From JBGPBY01 sp041481485 (GTDB lineage: Bacteria > Acidobacteriota > Terriglobia > 20CM-2-55-15): 14,901 nucleotides of DNA. The position numbers were made by a program, and so were the translations under genes. Below are positions 14,240 through 14,901 of this stretch, piece after piece. Each line of letters begins with the position of its first letter. The first letter of the stretch is position 1. The notes beneath the pieces are model-generated. The model was not told the DNA's origin. It made no database searches and saw only the letters and a program-made list of their open reading frames with translations. The DNA lies in the NCBI GenBank assembly GCA_041481485.1, contig JBGPBY010000135.1, forward strand, positions 1-14,901, in the 5' to 3' direction.

Positions 14240-14830
14240 ATGGCAGGCAAAAACACTGCAGCGTTTGGTATTTTTCCCAATCGAGAACTGCTCGAATCCG
14301 CAATTAACAGTCTGAAGGACGAGGGCTATCGGAATACGGACATTTCCGTTTTGTATCCGGAAAATGTGGGGAACAAGGATTTTGCTCACAAGAAAAACAC
14401 CAAGGCTCCGGAAGGCGCGACAGCGGGAGCCGGAACCGGACTCGTTGTGGGAGGAGCACTGGGATGGCTGGCTGGCATCGGCGCCCTTGCGATACCAGGT
14501 CTCGGGCCATTTATCGCTGCGGGTCCCATTATGGCAGCTCTGGCGGGCGCAGGCGTCGGCGGTACCGTCGGCGGTCTGGTCGGTGCGCTTGTAGGAATGG
14601 GGATACCAGAATACGAAGCCAAGCGGTATGAGGGACGGGTCAAATCCGGCGGGATTCTAATGTCGGTTCACTGTGACGATTCGGCATGGACTCGAAAGGC
14701 AACGGATATCCTGATCCATAACGGAGCTGAAGATGTCTCCTCGACCGGAGAGTCCGAAGCTGATTTCTCCGTATCGGACCGCCCAATGCCGCGATCGGAA
14801 TCCGCTAACTGGGATCGTCCGCGACGTTAA
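14240..14830 (+). CDS. Glycine-zipper membrane protein, general stress/DUF3341-like
   Basis: Function unknown. The 196-aa product begins with an alpha/beta segment FGIFPNRELLESAINSLKDE and NTDISVLYPENVG (residues 9-44), a short KDFAHKKNTKAPEGA linker, then a glycine-zipper hydrophobic hairpin (about 60-120, with IPGLGPFIAAGPIMAALAG). GIPEYEAKRYEGRVKSGGIL (121-140) and MSVHCDD (141-147) lead into a final helix and NGAEDVSSTGE. The last 25 residues are polar and disordered-looking. This family is widespread in Acidobacteriota and related phyla and is often labelled general stress protein or DUF3341-containing. ATG 14240 is fixed by AAGGAG seven bases upstream. It stands alone with its own terminator at 14844, so it is a single-gene unit related in design to the 12920 product and to ActD. 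Confidence 0.9.
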   Translation: MAGKNTAAFGIFPNRELLESAINSLKDEGYRNTDISVLYPENVGNKDFAHKKNTKAPEGATAGAGTGLVVGGALGWLAGIGALAIPGLGPFIAAGPIMAALAGAGVGGTVGGLVGALVGMGIPEYEAKRYEGRVKSGGILMSVHCDDSAWTRKATDILIHNGAEDVSSTGESEADFSVSDRPMPRSESANWDRPRR

Positions 14831-14843
14831 TTAAAACAACGAT

Positions 14844-14871
14844 AGGGCGGTATATGACCGCCCTTGATTTT
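14844..14871 (+). terminator. Rho-independent terminator after the 14240 gene
   Basis: AGGGCGGT (14844-14851) and ACCGCCCT (14857-14864) form an 8-bp GC-rich perfect stem with a 5-nt loop, 13 bases after the stop codon. A T-rich run TGATTTT follows directly. Placement and composition are those of an intrinsic terminator. Confidence 0.85.
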
Positions 14872-14880
14872 CCAATGACA

Positions 14881-14901
14881 ATTGAACATTGAACAGTGAA
14901 C
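14881..14901. repeat. Heptamer tandem repeat at the window edge
   Basis: Three direct heptamers, ATTGAAC, ATTGAAC and AGTGAAC, run to the last base of the window, so the array may continue outside it. Three units is short; the full length cannot be judged. Confidence 0.45.

Noticed and set aside
1..14901. CRISPR array, tRNA, rRNA, transposase or phage genes
   Set aside because: No regularly spaced direct repeats, cloverleaf-type sequences, rRNA blocks, transposase or phage-like products were seen. The palindromes are non-coding repeats.

Overview
The window carries a bacterial aerobic respiratory locus. A single head-to-tail gene train on the + strand encodes a complete Alternative Complex III (ACIII; quinol:cytochrome c oxidoreductase, actABCDEF). 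It continues directly into an A2-type caa3 cytochrome c oxidase (SCO1, coxB with a fused cytochrome c, coxA, coxC, coxD). ACIII replaces the bc1 complex in Rhodothermus, Bacteroidota and many Acidobacteriota. The gene order, the small membrane protein between actF and SCO1, the DUF3341-like glycine-zipper genes and the GGGGACAG-type palindromes together suggest an Acidobacteriota-like genome. That assignment is an inference, since no rRNA or marker gene is present.

Layout. 1-122: a palindromic intergenic repeat. 123-368: non-coding leader with one inverted repeat. 369/403-900: a DUF1440 (YagU-like) membrane protein whose 5' end looks frameshifted. 897-8159: actA to actF. 8156-8527: a membrane-anchored protein of unknown function. 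8524-12839: SCO1, coxB, coxA, coxC, coxD. 12920-13402: a glycine-zipper stress-type protein. 13433-13805: a second, inverted copy of the left-edge repeat, then a 49-bp perfect palindrome and related fragments. 13832-13996 (minus strand): a 54-aa cysteine-rich metallothionein-like protein. 14240-14830: a second, larger glycine-zipper protein closed by a strong rho-independent terminator.

How the genes work together. Quinol is oxidised at the ActB/ActC module. Electrons pass to the c hemes of ActA (five CxxCH motifs) and ActE (one). They then pass to the cytochrome c domain of CoxB, through CuA, and to the heme a/heme a3-CuB centre of CoxA, where O2 is reduced. SCO1 would supply CuA copper. Co-encoding of ACIII and a caa3 oxidase in coupled, mostly overlapping genes fits an ACIII-caa3 supercomplex. 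Genes for heme A synthesis and cytochrome c maturation are not in the window.

Points worth a second look: the metallothionein-like gene; the shared split-domain architecture of ActD and the two downstream glycine-zipper proteins; the unknown gene between actF and SCO1; the one-base frameshift in the DUF1440 gene; and two copies of the same repeat lying in inverted orientation on either side of the respiratory locus.
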